From assembly GCA_003447235.1 (NCBI GenBank), contig DLZV01000041.1, forward strand, positions 1-64,000: a stretch of 64,000 nucleotides of DNA. The letters run 5' to 3'. Numbering within the stretch: the stretch's first letter is position 1; every line of letters starts with the position of its first letter. Of this stretch, positions 1 through 7,923 are shown piece by piece. The notes beneath the pieces are model-generated. The model saw only the letters and a list, made by a program, of their open reading frames with translations, did not search any database and was not told the origin of the DNA. This DNA is from Prevotella sp. GTDB taxonomy: Bacteria; Bacteroidota; Bacteroidia; Bacteroidales; Bacteroidaceae. A program made the translations under genes and the position numbers.

Positions 1-374
1 ACGAGGTCGATGACTTCCTCGACGTGGGTGGTGTCGAAGTAGTTCTTCACGGGGTCGTAGTTGGTGGGGGCGGCGATGACCACGAAGTCGGCGTCGGCAT
101 AGGCCGATTTGCCGTCGAGGGTGGCAACGAGGGTTCCATGGCCTGGCTGCTCAGCCTCATCGGGGCCCACGCAGGGCAGGAGGCTGCGGTCGCCGAGGTA
201 TTTCTCGATGTAGTCGTCCTGGATGGGCGAGACGCGGCGGTTGAGTTTCTCGACTTTCTCGGGGATAACGTCAACGGCCGTCACATGGTGGTGCTGGGCC
301 AGCAGGGTGGCAATACTCAAGCCAACGTAGCCTGTGCCGGCCACGGCGACCTTGATATTTTTGAAATCACGCAT
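1..374 (-). CDS. ugd: UDP-glucose 6-dehydrogenase, N-terminal part (cut by window edge)
   Basis: The reverse strand encodes about 124 residues beginning MRDFKNIKVAVAGTGYVGLS, the Rossmann-fold NAD-binding start of the UDP-glucose/GDP-mannose dehydrogenase family. The glycine motif GTGYVG is at about residues 13-18, and VVIAAPTNYD matches the segment that follows the second NAD-binding strand. The enzyme oxidises UDP-glucose to UDP-glucuronate for capsule, LPS or exopolysaccharide precursors in the cytoplasm. The start is the ATG at 374. The rest of the gene, including the catalytic Cys, lies beyond position 1. A related UDP-N-acetyl-sugar dehydrogenase cannot be excluded from the N-terminus alone. 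The upstream region is occupied by a tandem repeat array that begins about 35 bases before the start. Confidence 0.85.
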   Translation of the reverse strand, partial: MRDFKNIKVAVAGTGYVGLSIATLLAQHHHVTAVDVIPEKVEKLNRRVSPIQDDYIEKYLGDRSLLPCVGPDEAEQPGHGTLVATLDGKSAYADADFVVIAAPTNYDPVKNYFDTTHVEEVIDL

Positions 375-408
375 ATTTTTGAATATTTCTTTTTACAAAA
401 CAACTTTG

Positions 409-727
409 AGACAGATAAATCTGTCTGTGGGGAATATAGGGAAAACAACTTGAACAACGGGTACAACTTGAATAACTTTGTCAGACAGATGAATCTGTCT
501 TTGGGAGAAGTTGAAAAACAACTTGGACAAAGGGAAACAACTTGAACAACGTTGGGAGACAGATGAATCTGTCTTGGGGAAAAGTTGAAAAACAACTTGG
601 ACAAAGGGAAACAACTTGAACAACTTTGTCAGACAGATGAATCTGTCTTGGGGAGAAGTTGAAAAACAACTTGGACAAAGGGAAACAACTTGAACAACGT
701 TGGGAGACAGATGAATCTGTCTTGTAG
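409..727. repeat. 74-bp tandem repeat array, four full copies plus a partial
   Basis: Copies start at 409, 483, 557, 631 and 705, a constant 74-base period. Each begins with a dyad, AGACAGAT-GA-ATCTGTCT, and contains CAACTT-rich segments. The unit ends alternate between AACTTTGTC and AACGTTGGG, so there is a 148-base higher-order period. The first copy is the most diverged. No gene is evident inside. The array lies directly upstream of ugd. Confidence 0.9.
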
Positions 728-742
728 GGGGAGTAGAAAAGG

Positions 743-1106
743 CTACGCGTAGGCATACAATTTTACCTCTGGGCTGGATTTGCGTCCTGTCCAGGAAGAT
801 GGTTGCCCTTTGGAAAAGAGATACTTTTCATGTCGATAGAAAAGCAGTCGTTTCGTCGGCTGTAGAACGAGCGTCAGAACTATCCAGTGTCTAATACTCC
901 CCTACTTTATGTCTTTTGACCAAGCCTTTGTCCCACAAAGGAATTGCGTCCGTCTTGCAAAGATCATAGTCATGACATTCATTGTTTACCAGCCATTTAG
1001 AAAAGCAAACATGTGGCCTAAAAACTTCAAGCGGATCAAAGTTCAGCTCCTGCTTGCAAATCCATGTGGCTAATTTCCTTCGATTTTCTGCGGGCCTGCT
1101 TTCACA
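743..1106 (-). other. Coding-like remnant without a start codon, two overlapping frames
   Basis: This stretch between the repeat array and the next gene has no complete gene. On the reverse strand one frame is open from 1106 to the stop at 891-893 and reads like a protein (it includes RRKLATWICKQELNFDPLEV). A second frame is open from 901 to the stop at 743-745 (it includes RLLFYRHEKYLFSKGQ). The two overlap near 891-901, as expected if a single frameshift broke one gene. Neither frame has an ATG at a sensible place. I do not recognise the family. It could also be chance open frame. Confidence 0.25.
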
Positions 1107-1417
1107 CTATGCCCGACTTTGCCCGCAAAGGTAATGCTTTTCCCGCATTTATTGCCATTTCTCACGAAAAAAAATCGTGTGGAGGCTGATTTTTGAGCAA
1201 AATCGTTTCGGGGCACGAGGGAAAACAACACTTGGGACATGGGAAAAACAACGCTTGGGACAACAAGTACAATAAATAAGGTTCTTCGGGGAAATGGAGT
1301 AATTCGACGTGGACACATAGAAGACAACTTGAACAACTTTTACAACAAGTAACAACTCTTTTTGCGAGGGAAATGGAGAAAATGGGGAATAAATTTGGTG
1401 CTTCGTGGCGATTGTGG
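1107..1417. other. Intergenic, CAACTT-rich repeat relics
   Basis: No gene is seen. Segments such as GACAACTTGAACAAC (about 1323-1337) and ACAACAAGTAACAAC (about 1342-1356) resemble parts of the 74-bp repeat upstream and the stretch near 5280. A TACCTTTGC-type -7 element is present on the reverse strand near 1126-1134 and could serve the remnant below it. Confidence 0.4.
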
Positions 1418-1425
1418 TATCTTTG
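1394..1425 (+). promoter_or_regulatory. Promoter for the DUF gene/mnmA unit
   Basis: TTTG at 1394-1397 and TATCTTTG at 1418-1425 are separated by 20 bases, which fits the Bacteroidota -33/-7 promoter consensus. The first gene starts at 1480, leaving a leader of about 50 bases. Confidence 0.6.
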
Positions 1426-1479
1426 TGTCCTCAAATCCCTGCGTACAGACGGGGGCAGACAAGCACAGAAAAAGCAACT

Positions 1480-1884
1480 ATGCAACAACGAGACTACTTC
1501 ATACGCATCATCGAGGAGTTTATGGCCGCCGTGGCCCGGTTTTTGGAAAAGGCCGAGGGCAAGCGCAACGACGACGAGCTGCGCGACCTCTACCGCCAGT
1601 ATGTCGGCGACTACGAGCTGCTGCGCAATATGACCGTGGAGGAGGCCATCGGCTACGCCCACGAGCAATGGGCGGAGGGACAGCGGATGCAGAAACTGGA
1701 GATGCTCGCCGAACTGCTCTATGCCGAGGGGAGCTATAAGCAGCAGCCCCTGAGAGGGATGTTGCTCGACAAGGCCTTCCGCCTCTACGACTATGTGGAT
1801 GGTCACAGCAGCGACTTCTCGATCGCCCGCAAGCAGCGGATCGCAGAGATACAGGGGATGATAGCCCGAGGAACACAAAAATAG
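1480..1884 (+). CDS. Conserved hypothetical protein upstream of mnmA
   Basis: A 134-residue, mainly helical, charged, cytoplasmic-looking protein with no signal peptide or membrane segment. It begins MQQRDYFIRIIEEFMAAVAR. The ATG at 1480 was preferred over upstream codons because it follows the TATCTTTG promoter by about 55 bases and the protein character begins there. It is three bases from mnmA and presumably co-transcribed with it. The sequence is reminiscent of small helical families such as DUF6483, but I cannot confirm this. No catalytic motif is visible, and no function should be assigned from context alone. Confidence 0.75.
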   Translation: MQQRDYFIRIIEEFMAAVARFLEKAEGKRNDDELRDLYRQYVGDYELLRNMTVEEAIGYAHEQWAEGQRMQKLEMLAELLYAEGSYKQQPLRGMLLDKAFRLYDYVDGHSSDFSIARKQRIAEIQGMIARGTQK

Positions 1885-1887
1885 ATT

Positions 1888-2985
1888 ATGGAGAACATTG
1901 AAGACAAGCGCATCGCCGTATTGCTTTCGGGCGGTGTCGATAGTAGCGTGGTGGTCTATGAGTTGGCCCGCCAGGGACTGCACCCCGACTGCTTCTACAT
2001 CAAGATAGGACCGGAGGAGCAGGAGGAATGGGACTGCAACTCGGAGGAGGACATGGAGATGGCGACAGTCGTGGCACAACGCTACGGTTGTCGGCTGGAG
2101 GTGGTGGACTGCCACCGGGAATACTGGGACCAGGTGACGCGCTACACGATGGAGAAGGTGCGGGCGGGATTCACGCCCAACCCCGACGTGATGTGCAACC
2201 GCCTCATCAAGTTTGGTGCCTTCGACGAGAAGCGGGGCCACGACTACGACCTCATCGCCACGGGCCACTATGCGCAGACGGAGTGGATAGACGGGCGCAA
2301 ATGGCTCACGACGAGTCCGGACCCCGTGAAGGACCAGACCGATTTCCTGGCCCAGATACACCCATGGCAACTAAAGAAGGCGATCTTCCCCATCGGCCAC
2401 TACATGAAGGACGAGGTGAGGCAGGTCGCCGAGCGCGAGCATCTGATCAACGCCCGCCGCAAGGACTCGCAGGGCATCTGCTTCCTGGGCAACATCGACT
2501 ACAACGAGTATGTGCGCCGCTATCTCGGCGAGCAGCCCGGAGATATCATCGAGCAAGAGACGGGGCGCATTATCGGACAGCACAAGGGTCTGTGGTTTCA
2601 TACCATCGGACAGCGGAAGGGCCTCGGACTGGGAGGCGGACCGTGGTTTGTCATCCGCAAGGACGTGGAGCAGAACATCCTCTACGTCTCCCACGGCTAC
2701 GACCCGGCGACAGCCTATAAGCGCGACTTCGCTATCCACGACTTCGACTTCCTGACGGAGGGCGTGACGAGCGTGCCCGACCGCATCACATTCAAGATCC
2801 GCCATACTCCCGAATTCCACTGCGCCACGGTGGAGACGCTGTCCGATGGAAGGATGATGGTCCACTCTGACGACCCGATCCACGGGGTGGCCCCGGGCCA
2901 GTTTTGTGTGGTCTATGACCAGGCGCACCACCGCTGCTACGGTTCGGGCGAGATCGCGTGGACAGAGGAGACACCAAAGGCATGA
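1888..2985 (+). CDS. mnmA: tRNA-specific 2-thiouridylase MnmA
   Basis: A 365-residue protein with the PP-loop ATP pyrophosphatase motif SGGVDS at residues 14-19. The two catalytic cysteines expected for MnmA are present: C103 in DVMCNRLIKFG and C198 in GICFLGN. The enzyme adenylates U34 and delivers sulfur to make 2-thiouridine at the wobble base of tRNAs for Lys, Glu and Gln. The length is normal for the family. The ATG follows the upstream stop by three bases, which indicates translational coupling. A tRNA-Gln gene lies 2 kb downstream, probably by coincidence. Identification is firm from motif order. Confidence 0.95.
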   Translation: MENIEDKRIAVLLSGGVDSSVVVYELARQGLHPDCFYIKIGPEEQEEWDCNSEEDMEMATVVAQRYGCRLEVVDCHREYWDQVTRYTMEKVRAGFTPNPDVMCNRLIKFGAFDEKRGHDYDLIATGHYAQTEWIDGRKWLTTSPDPVKDQTDFLAQIHPWQLKKAIFPIGHYMKDEVRQVAEREHLINARRKDSQGICFLGNIDYNEYVRRYLGEQPGDIIEQETGRIIGQHKGLWFHTIGQRKGLGLGGGPWFVIRKDVEQNILYVSHGYDPATAYKRDFAIHDFDFLTEGVTSVPDRITFKIRHTPEFHCATVETLSDGRMMVHSDDPIHGVAPGQFCVVYDQAHHRCYGSGEIAWTEETPKA

Positions 2986-3075
2986 TCCAACGGGCGCATC
3001 CAACAGAATAGCCCGACAAGGGTCTCCTACGGATGGACCTGAGACTACGGACTACGATCTTCTTCAACCAACACA

Positions 3076-4866
3076 ATGGAACAAGACAAGGAACAGAACA
3101 AGGAAAAGGAGCGCCGCCCTCGGAGCAGCTTCGGCAGACGGCTGCGGAGCAAGCGGACCTGGGGGGCGGTGGTTCTGATGGCCGTGATCGCCGTCATCAT
3201 CTGGCAACTGACGCCCGTCTCGGACGCGGAGGTGCGCCGCAACGAACTGGTGGTGGAGGTGAGGTCGTGGTATGAGCTGCGCAACGACAGCGGCGTGGTA
3301 CTGACGGTCGGCGAGATCGAGGGCGACACGGCCTTGACGAATATTAGCACGGACACCCTGCAACCCGCGGCCCACGTGCAGCTATCGGCAGGCTACTGGG
3401 TGAACCGCTTCCGAAGATTCCCCTCCTGCCACGGGCGCATCGTCACGAAGGCTGCCCCCGCCTCCTCGCAGCTGGTGGACAGCGGGAGCCAAGACCTCCA
3501 CACAGTGGTGCGGCGTCAGGCGGAGCGCATCGAAAACGAACTGGCCAGTCTGCAGACGCAGCAGAACGAGCTCCACTACTATCGGCGGACGCACAACGTG
3601 CAGGACTACGGCTATGGGGCCATCGCCACCTACTCGGTAGGTATCGACCACCGCATCGACTCGCTGCGCACGGTAGCGAAGCATCTGCTTGCCATCCAGC
3701 CTGGCGAGCGGCTCAGTCTGCGGCGCGTGATCCGCTACAAACTGGTCCGCAGCGCGCAGGGCAAGCGTATATATAATAAGGAGTGTGAGCTCTGGAGCGA
3801 CGAGGAGGACGGCTATGTGGTCGTGCAGTTGCCCCGCCACCATACGCCCGTGGGGGTCGTGACCCACATGGGTATCGGCGACGGCAAGGAGGCCATCGCC
3901 CAGCGCCAGGCGAAGCCCAGCAAGAAGAAGGTGGGCAAGCACGACGACCGCACGATCCGCGACTCCCTGGGCATCTATACCGGACAGCTCGACTCACTGA
4001 AGCGGCCGAGCGGCTACGGGCGGCGCTGGGGACACCAAGGGGAATACTACGAGGGCCATTTCGAGGCGGGACTGCCCGACGGCTTCGGATTCTATATCGC
4101 GCCACGCCAGTACTTGCAGGCGGGAGAATGGCGCAAGGGCGTGTTCAAGGGGGAGAAACTGACCTACAACAAGGAGCGCATCTACGGTATCGACGTGTCG
4201 CGCCACCAACACGAGCGGGACGGGAAGTGCTATCCCATCGACTGGGCCCGACTGCGCATCACCCACCTCGGCACGCTGAGCGACAAGCGGGTGAGGGGAA
4301 AGGTCGATTATCCGGTCTCCTTCGCCTACGTGAAATCGACGGAGGGCTGTACGGTCTTCAACGCCTACTACGATGACGACTACCGCGATGCGCGCAAGGC
4401 GGGAATCAGGACGGGCACCTACCATTTCTTCTCCCTCACGTCGGGGGGCAAGGCACAGGCCCGCCATTTCCTGGAGAAGAGCCACTACCGCAAGGGGGAT
4501 TTGCCGCCCGTGCTCGACGTGGAGCCCACGGACTGGCAGATCAGCCAGGCGGGCGGAGCGGAGGTGATGTTTCGGCAGGTGCGGGCCTGGCTGCAGGAGG
4601 TGCAACGGGAATGGAAGGTCTATCCCATCCTCTACATCAGTCAGTCGTTTGCGCTGAAGCACATGCCGCTGGCTCCCGACCTGGGCGACAACTACTTTGT
4701 CTGGATAGCCCGCTATGGCGAGTATATGCCTCACTTCAAACTCACCTACTGGCAACTGTCGCCGGACGGAAGAGTGAGGGGAATCCGCGGAGATGTGGAC
4801 ATCAACGTCTATAATGGCTACGAGAACCAGTATCAGCAGTTTTTGGAACGCCACGGGAAAAAGTAG
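3076..4866 (+). CDS. Membrane-anchored GH25 lysozyme-like protein with a MORN motif
   Basis: A 596-residue protein. A basic N-terminus is followed by one hydrophobic segment (about residues 29-45) that should anchor it with the bulk in the periplasm. The middle (about 50-310) is unassigned and partly coiled. A MORN-like stretch (GEYYEGHFEAGLPDGFGFY) lies at about 320-345. The C-terminus from about residue 370 is a GH25 muramidase: it opens with YGIDVSRHQ (D372), carries DVEP with acidic residues D481 and E483, and ends with DVDINVYNG. GH25 enzymes hydrolyse the beta-1,4 bond between MurNAc and GlcNAc. It follows mnmA by 90 bases and is closed by a terminator. A role in cell-wall remodelling is inferred. 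Confidence 0.85.
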   Translation: MEQDKEQNKEKERRPRSSFGRRLRSKRTWGAVVLMAVIAVIIWQLTPVSDAEVRRNELVVEVRSWYELRNDSGVVLTVGEIEGDTALTNISTDTLQPAAHVQLSAGYWVNRFRRFPSCHGRIVTKAAPASSQLVDSGSQDLHTVVRRQAERIENELASLQTQQNELHYYRRTHNVQDYGYGAIATYSVGIDHRIDSLRTVAKHLLAIQPGERLSLRRVIRYKLVRSAQGKRIYNKECELWSDEEDGYVVVQLPRHHTPVGVVTHMGIGDGKEAIAQRQAKPSKKKVGKHDDRTIRDSLGIYTGQLDSLKRPSGYGRRWGHQGEYYEGHFEAGLPDGFGFYIAPRQYLQAGEWRKGVFKGEKLTYNKERIYGIDVSRHQHERDGKCYPIDWARLRITHLGTLSDKRVRGKVDYPVSFAYVKSTEGCTVFNAYYDDDYRDARKAGIRTGTYHFFSLTSGGKAQARHFLEKSHYRKGDLPPVLDVEPTDWQISQAGGAEVMFRQVRAWLQEVQREWKVYPILYISQSFALKHMPLAPDLGDNYFVWIARYGEYMPHFKLTYWQLSPDGRVRGIRGDVDINVYNGYENQYQQFLERHGKK

Positions 4867-4898
4867 CTTCGAAGGGTGCTAAAATCCCTATTTTGGGC

Positions 4899-4938
4899 CT
4901 CCGAAACGGTCTTGAGGGCGGTCTCGGAGTTTTTTTTT
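4899..4938 (+). terminator. Rho-independent terminator after the GH25 gene
   Basis: CTCCGA at 4899-4904 pairs with TCGGAG at 4924-4929 and is followed by a run of nine T. Confidence 0.75.
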
Positions 4939-4968
4939 GAAAAAAGAGAGAAAAAAGTGGGAAAAAGT

Positions 4969-4999
4969 TTTGGTGGAAAGAAAAAAGTGCGTACCTTTG
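4969..4999 (+). promoter_or_regulatory. Promoter of tRNA-Gln
   Basis: TTTG at 4969-4972, a 19-base spacer, and TACCTTTG at 4992-4999. The tRNA begins 37 bases further on. Confidence 0.7.
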
Positions 5000-5035
5000 C
5001 ACTCGCAATCAAGCAATGACGGTTGCTAAAAACAA

Positions 5036-5106
5036 TGGGATATGGTGTAATGGTAACACTACAGATTCTGGTCCTGTCATTCCTGGTTCGAGTCCGGGTA
5101 TCCCAA
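5036..5106 (+). tRNA. tRNA-Gln (anticodon CTG)
   Basis: The cloverleaf can be drawn by hand. The acceptor strand TGGGATA pairs with TATCCCA. The D arm is GTGT/ACAC, the anticodon loop TTCTGGT has CTG at positions 34-36, and the T arm CCTGG-TTCGAGT-CCGGG is present. The first base U and discriminator A fit bacterial tRNA-Gln. The closing pair of the anticodon stem is a mismatch (A-C). CCA is not encoded. Confidence 0.9.
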
Positions 5107-5115
5107 CTACTTCGA

Positions 5116-5148
5116 AGTCCAAGTTGAATTTTCAACTTGGACTTTTTT
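5116..5148 (+). terminator. Terminator of tRNA-Gln
   Basis: A 13-bp perfect stem (5116-5128 with 5131-5143) is followed by a run of T. Confidence 0.85.
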
Positions 5149-5516
5149 GTTTTACCCCCCACTCTTATTGGGCACAAAAGGGAAAATAGTTTGATCCGTA
5201 CGGTTGAAATAGGGTTCTTCCGGAAAATCGAGTGATAGGGTTTGTGCTGTTGACAATAAGCCCTGCTGAGTTAGGGAAAACAACAAATACAACTTTTACA
5301 ACAAGTTACAACGCTTCGCGAGGACAAAATGACGCTACGCGTCAAACAAGCCTTCTGCAAGGTAAACAAGAAGATACAACAGCTTCGCGGGGACATAAAA
5401 CTGTCCCTACCCTGCTGCCTTTTTCTAAACAACCCTGTTTTTCATTCCTTTATTGGGCTGGAAAGGGGCAAAGGAAACAGAAAAACGCGGGAGAAAACAG
5501 AAAAACGAACCAAAAA
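5149..5516. other. Intergenic region with CAACTT-type repeat relics
   Basis: There is no supportable gene. Stretches around 5280-5315 (ACAACTTTTACAACAAG) closely match the segment near 1335-1352. The words CTTCGCG and CGCTACGCG recur, so this looks like decayed dispersed repeat sequence. Confidence 0.4.
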
Positions 5517-5548
5517 TTTGGAAGTACAGAACAATCTACCTACCTTTG
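5517..5548 (+). promoter_or_regulatory. Promoter of the FadL-type porin gene
   Basis: TTTG at 5517-5520, a 20-base spacer, and TACCTTTG at 5541-5548. The ATG is at 5583. Confidence 0.75.
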
Positions 5549-5582
5549 CACCCGTTTTTCACCAACGAACGTAAAATAACGA

Positions 5583-7229
5583 ATGCAAAGAAAGAAACTT
5601 GCATGCATTGCGATGGCAATGCTTTCGCAGACCGCCGTCTTCGCGGGTGGTCTTCTGACCAACACCAACCAGAGCTTCATCTTCGGTCGCAACTTCGCCC
5701 GTGATGGTGTGATTGCTATCGATGGAGTCTATTCCAATCCTGCCGGCGTGGCCTTCCTGGGTAAGGGCCTCCATCTCTCTCTCGGTGGTCAGAGCGCCTC
5801 ACAGACGCGTACCATCCGTAGCGGCATGACGCTCCTCAAACCTGCTGGTCTTCCCATGACCGACGAACAATGGATGCAGTCGCCCTACGCCCATCCGCTG
5901 AGCCTCAACGGAGGCGATGCCAATGGCATCAAGCGTTTCAAGGGTGAGGCTTCTGCCCCGTTCGTACCTTCGGTACAGGCGGCCTTGAACTACGACAAGT
6001 GGGGATTTCAGTTTGCCTTCGGCCTCGTGGGCGGTGGCGGTAAGTGTACCTTCAACCGCGGTCTCGGATCCTTCGAGCGCCAGGTGGCCCTGCTGCCCTC
6101 CATCCTGCAGTTGGCCAACAACACCTACCAGCAGCAATATGGCATCGACCTCGGACTGGGAAGCAACACGCCGGGCTACTCCGTAGAGAGCTACATCCAC
6201 GGTCAGCAGTACGTCTTCGGATTCCAGTTTGGTTCCACCTACAAGGTCAATGAGAACCTGGCTGTCTATGGCGGCTTCCGCTTCAACTACATCTACAACA
6301 AGTATGAGGGAAGCATTTCCAACATCACCGTGAACATCAACGGCCAAAACGAAAACCTCTATAGCTACCTCGGCACCAAGGCAGACGCCCTGGCCAACCA
6401 GGCGCTCTCCTATCAGGAGCAGGCCAACAACTATACTCGCTTGGCCCAGGAGGCAACGCTCGCTGGCAACGAGCAGGCCGCACAGCAGTATGCCGCCGCT
6501 GCCGAGCAACTCACGAAAGGTGCGCAACTGGCGCAGGGTGGCGCGCAGGCCATTGGTGGCGTGCGGAGTCAGGTGGCTGACCGCAACCTCGACTGCACGC
6601 AGCGCGGATGGGGTATCACGCCGATCATCGGTATCGACTACCGCTGGGGCAAACTCAACCTCGGTGCGCGCCTGGAGTTCACGACGCATCTCAACATCGA
6701 GAACGACACGAAGGTGGACGATACGGGGCTCTTCGCCGACGGTGTGAACACGCCCAACGACATCCCGGGCATCCTCACCGTGGGTGGTTGCTACGAGATA
6801 CTGCCGACCTGGCGTGTGATGGCGAGCTACCACTACTACTTCGACAAGGACGCCCGCATGGACAAGGACAAGCAAAAGCTGCTCAGCAGCAACACCTGGG
6901 AGTGGGCCTTGGGATCGGAGTATGACATTTCGGACGCTCTCACGGTGAGTGCGGGAATGCAGCGCACGAAATATGGTCTCGGCGACGGCAGTTACCTCAC
7001 GGACATGTCATTCACGACGAGCAGCTACTCCTATGGCTTTGGCGCAAAGGTGCGCGTCGCCCCGAAAGTCACGGTGGAGGCCAGTTATTTCTGGACCAAC
7101 TACGAGACCTTCGACAAGGAGTATGACCAGGAGTATAGCGCAGCCGGTATGTCGGCCACGGCCCACAATACCGACCAGTTCACCCGCACCAACAAGGTGT
7201 TTGGTGTCGGCGTAAACCTCGATTTCTAA
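5583..7229 (+). CDS. OmpP1/FadL-family outer membrane transport protein
   Basis: A 548-residue protein with a signal peptide ending near VFAGG. It then has the FadL-family N-terminal signature, seen here as FIFGRNFARDGVIAIDGVYSNPAG. The C-terminal part shows alternating beta-strand patterns and ends in phenylalanine (GVGVNLDF), as outer-membrane barrels do. FadL proteins carry hydrophobic molecules such as long-chain fatty acids across the outer membrane. An Ala/Gln-rich helical insert (about residues 270-310, with EQANNYTRLAQEATLAGNEQ) is longer than in typical FadL proteins and may form an extracellular or periplasmic helical hairpin. The gene has its own promoter and terminator. The substrate cannot be inferred. 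Confidence 0.85.
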   Translation: MQRKKLACIAMAMLSQTAVFAGGLLTNTNQSFIFGRNFARDGVIAIDGVYSNPAGVAFLGKGLHLSLGGQSASQTRTIRSGMTLLKPAGLPMTDEQWMQSPYAHPLSLNGGDANGIKRFKGEASAPFVPSVQAALNYDKWGFQFAFGLVGGGGKCTFNRGLGSFERQVALLPSILQLANNTYQQQYGIDLGLGSNTPGYSVESYIHGQQYVFGFQFGSTYKVNENLAVYGGFRFNYIYNKYEGSISNITVNINGQNENLYSYLGTKADALANQALSYQEQANNYTRLAQEATLAGNEQAAQQYAAAAEQLTKGAQLAQGGAQAIGGVRSQVADRNLDCTQRGWGITPIIGIDYRWGKLNLGARLEFTTHLNIENDTKVDDTGLFADGVNTPNDIPGILTVGGCYEILPTWRVMASYHYYFDKDARMDKDKQKLLSSNTWEWALGSEYDISDALTVSAGMQRTKYGLGDGSYLTDMSFTTSSYSYGFGAKVRVAPKVTVEASYFWTNYETFDKEYDQEYSAAGMSATAHNTDQFTRTNKVFGVGVNLDF

Positions 7230-7276
7230 GAAAAGCACACACATAGACGCCCATTGCCCAGCAATGGAACAACGAA

Positions 7277-7336
7277 AGCGGAGAGAGACTACGGGTCGGG
7301 GCTCAGCCCTCCCACAGTTTTCGCTCCGCTTTTTTA
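7277..7336 (+). terminator. Terminator of the porin gene
   Basis: AGCGGAG at 7277-7283 pairs with CTCCGCT at 7324-7330, and a T run follows. An internal GGG/CCC pairing extends the stem. Confidence 0.7.
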
Positions 7337-7356
7337 TTGCGAGCTATTTGAGGGTG

Positions 7357-7389
7357 AAAAGAAAAAACACGCGATTTTCTACCCAAATC
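7357..7389. repeat. 33-bp direct repeat, left copy
   Basis: Identical to 9374-9406. The pair brackets the ATPase/HTH cassette. Confidence 0.9.
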
Positions 7390-7493
7390 AAGCTATTGGA
7401 TACTCAGTTGTCATCACCGTGTCAGCCTTTTCGATCATTGCATTTTGTAGTGAAAGACCGTAAAAGGCGGAACGGCACACACAAACCAATCTA

Positions 7494-7801
7494 TCACACG
7501 AAGGAGGCCTCCATAATATGAATATTGAGGCACCGTTCTATCTCCGCAATACTTTTGAATGAAAAATTGGTATGTCCAGACAGAATTTTGCTAACATATT
7601 GCGGCGTACATCCAAGACGCGCCGCAATGTCAGCTCGTGAAAGCTGATGTTCTTGCATATAGTCAATAATCTTCATGGCTATGCCTTGTGACCATTTAAG
7701 CCAGACTTCATTGTCTTGCCTCCACTTTGCTTCCTCAGCAAAAGTAGAAGGTTCGCTACTGAGATTTCTCTCTCAAGAAATTTTAACATTTTCTCTTTCA
7801 T
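7494..7801 (-). pseudogene. Helix-turn-helix (XRE-like) gene, frameshifted
   Basis: The intact C-terminal part (ATG at 7676) encodes a classic HTH: YMQEHQLSRADIAARLGCTPQYVSKILSGH. The same frame continues upstream as convincing protein (SSEPSTFAEEAKWRQDNEVW) to a stop near 7770. The matching start MKEKMLKFLERE lies in another frame from the ATG at 7801. One missing base near 7770 would join them into a protein of about 102 residues with the layout of antitoxin-type regulators. I read it as a broken antitoxin-like gene. The 60-residue HTH may still be made from the internal ATG. A sequencing error is the alternative. Confidence 0.6.
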
Positions 7802-7803
7802 AA

Positions 7804-7923
7804 TCAATCCTCCTCTAAAAAATCTACAAAACTGTCTTTATCAAAGATACCATTCTGCTGCAAATAGTTTCGACACGCATTGAGTTTGTTCAATTCTATT
7901 TGAAAAGTTGCTCCATCGTAACT
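7804..7923 (-). other. Toxin-like C-terminal remnant overlapping the ATPase 3' end
   Basis: A frame open from 7923 to the stop at 7804-7806 encodes FQIELNKLNACRNYLQQNG and ends in VDFLEED. It ends two bases before the HTH gene start, the usual spacing of a two-gene module. It has no start codon and overlaps the last codons of the ATPase in a different frame. The best reading is the tail of a gene whose front was removed when the ATPase cassette arrived. The family is not recognised. Confidence 0.3.

Noticed and set aside
317..756. Reverse-strand open frames across the 74-bp repeats (text such as FPFVQVVFQLFPKTDSSV)
   Set aside because: They are simply translations of the tandem repeat in several frames; the composition is unlike a protein and there is no start context.
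1162..2370. Long reverse-strand open frame opposite the DUF gene and mnmA
   Set aside because: It is the mirror frame of GC-rich coding DNA; mnmA on the plus strand has complete catalytic motifs.
4899..5110. The T-rich, hairpin-rich stretch as a possible attachment site at tRNA-Gln
   Set aside because: No copy of the tRNA 3' end is found nearby and no integrase gene is present, so there is no evidence of an att site.
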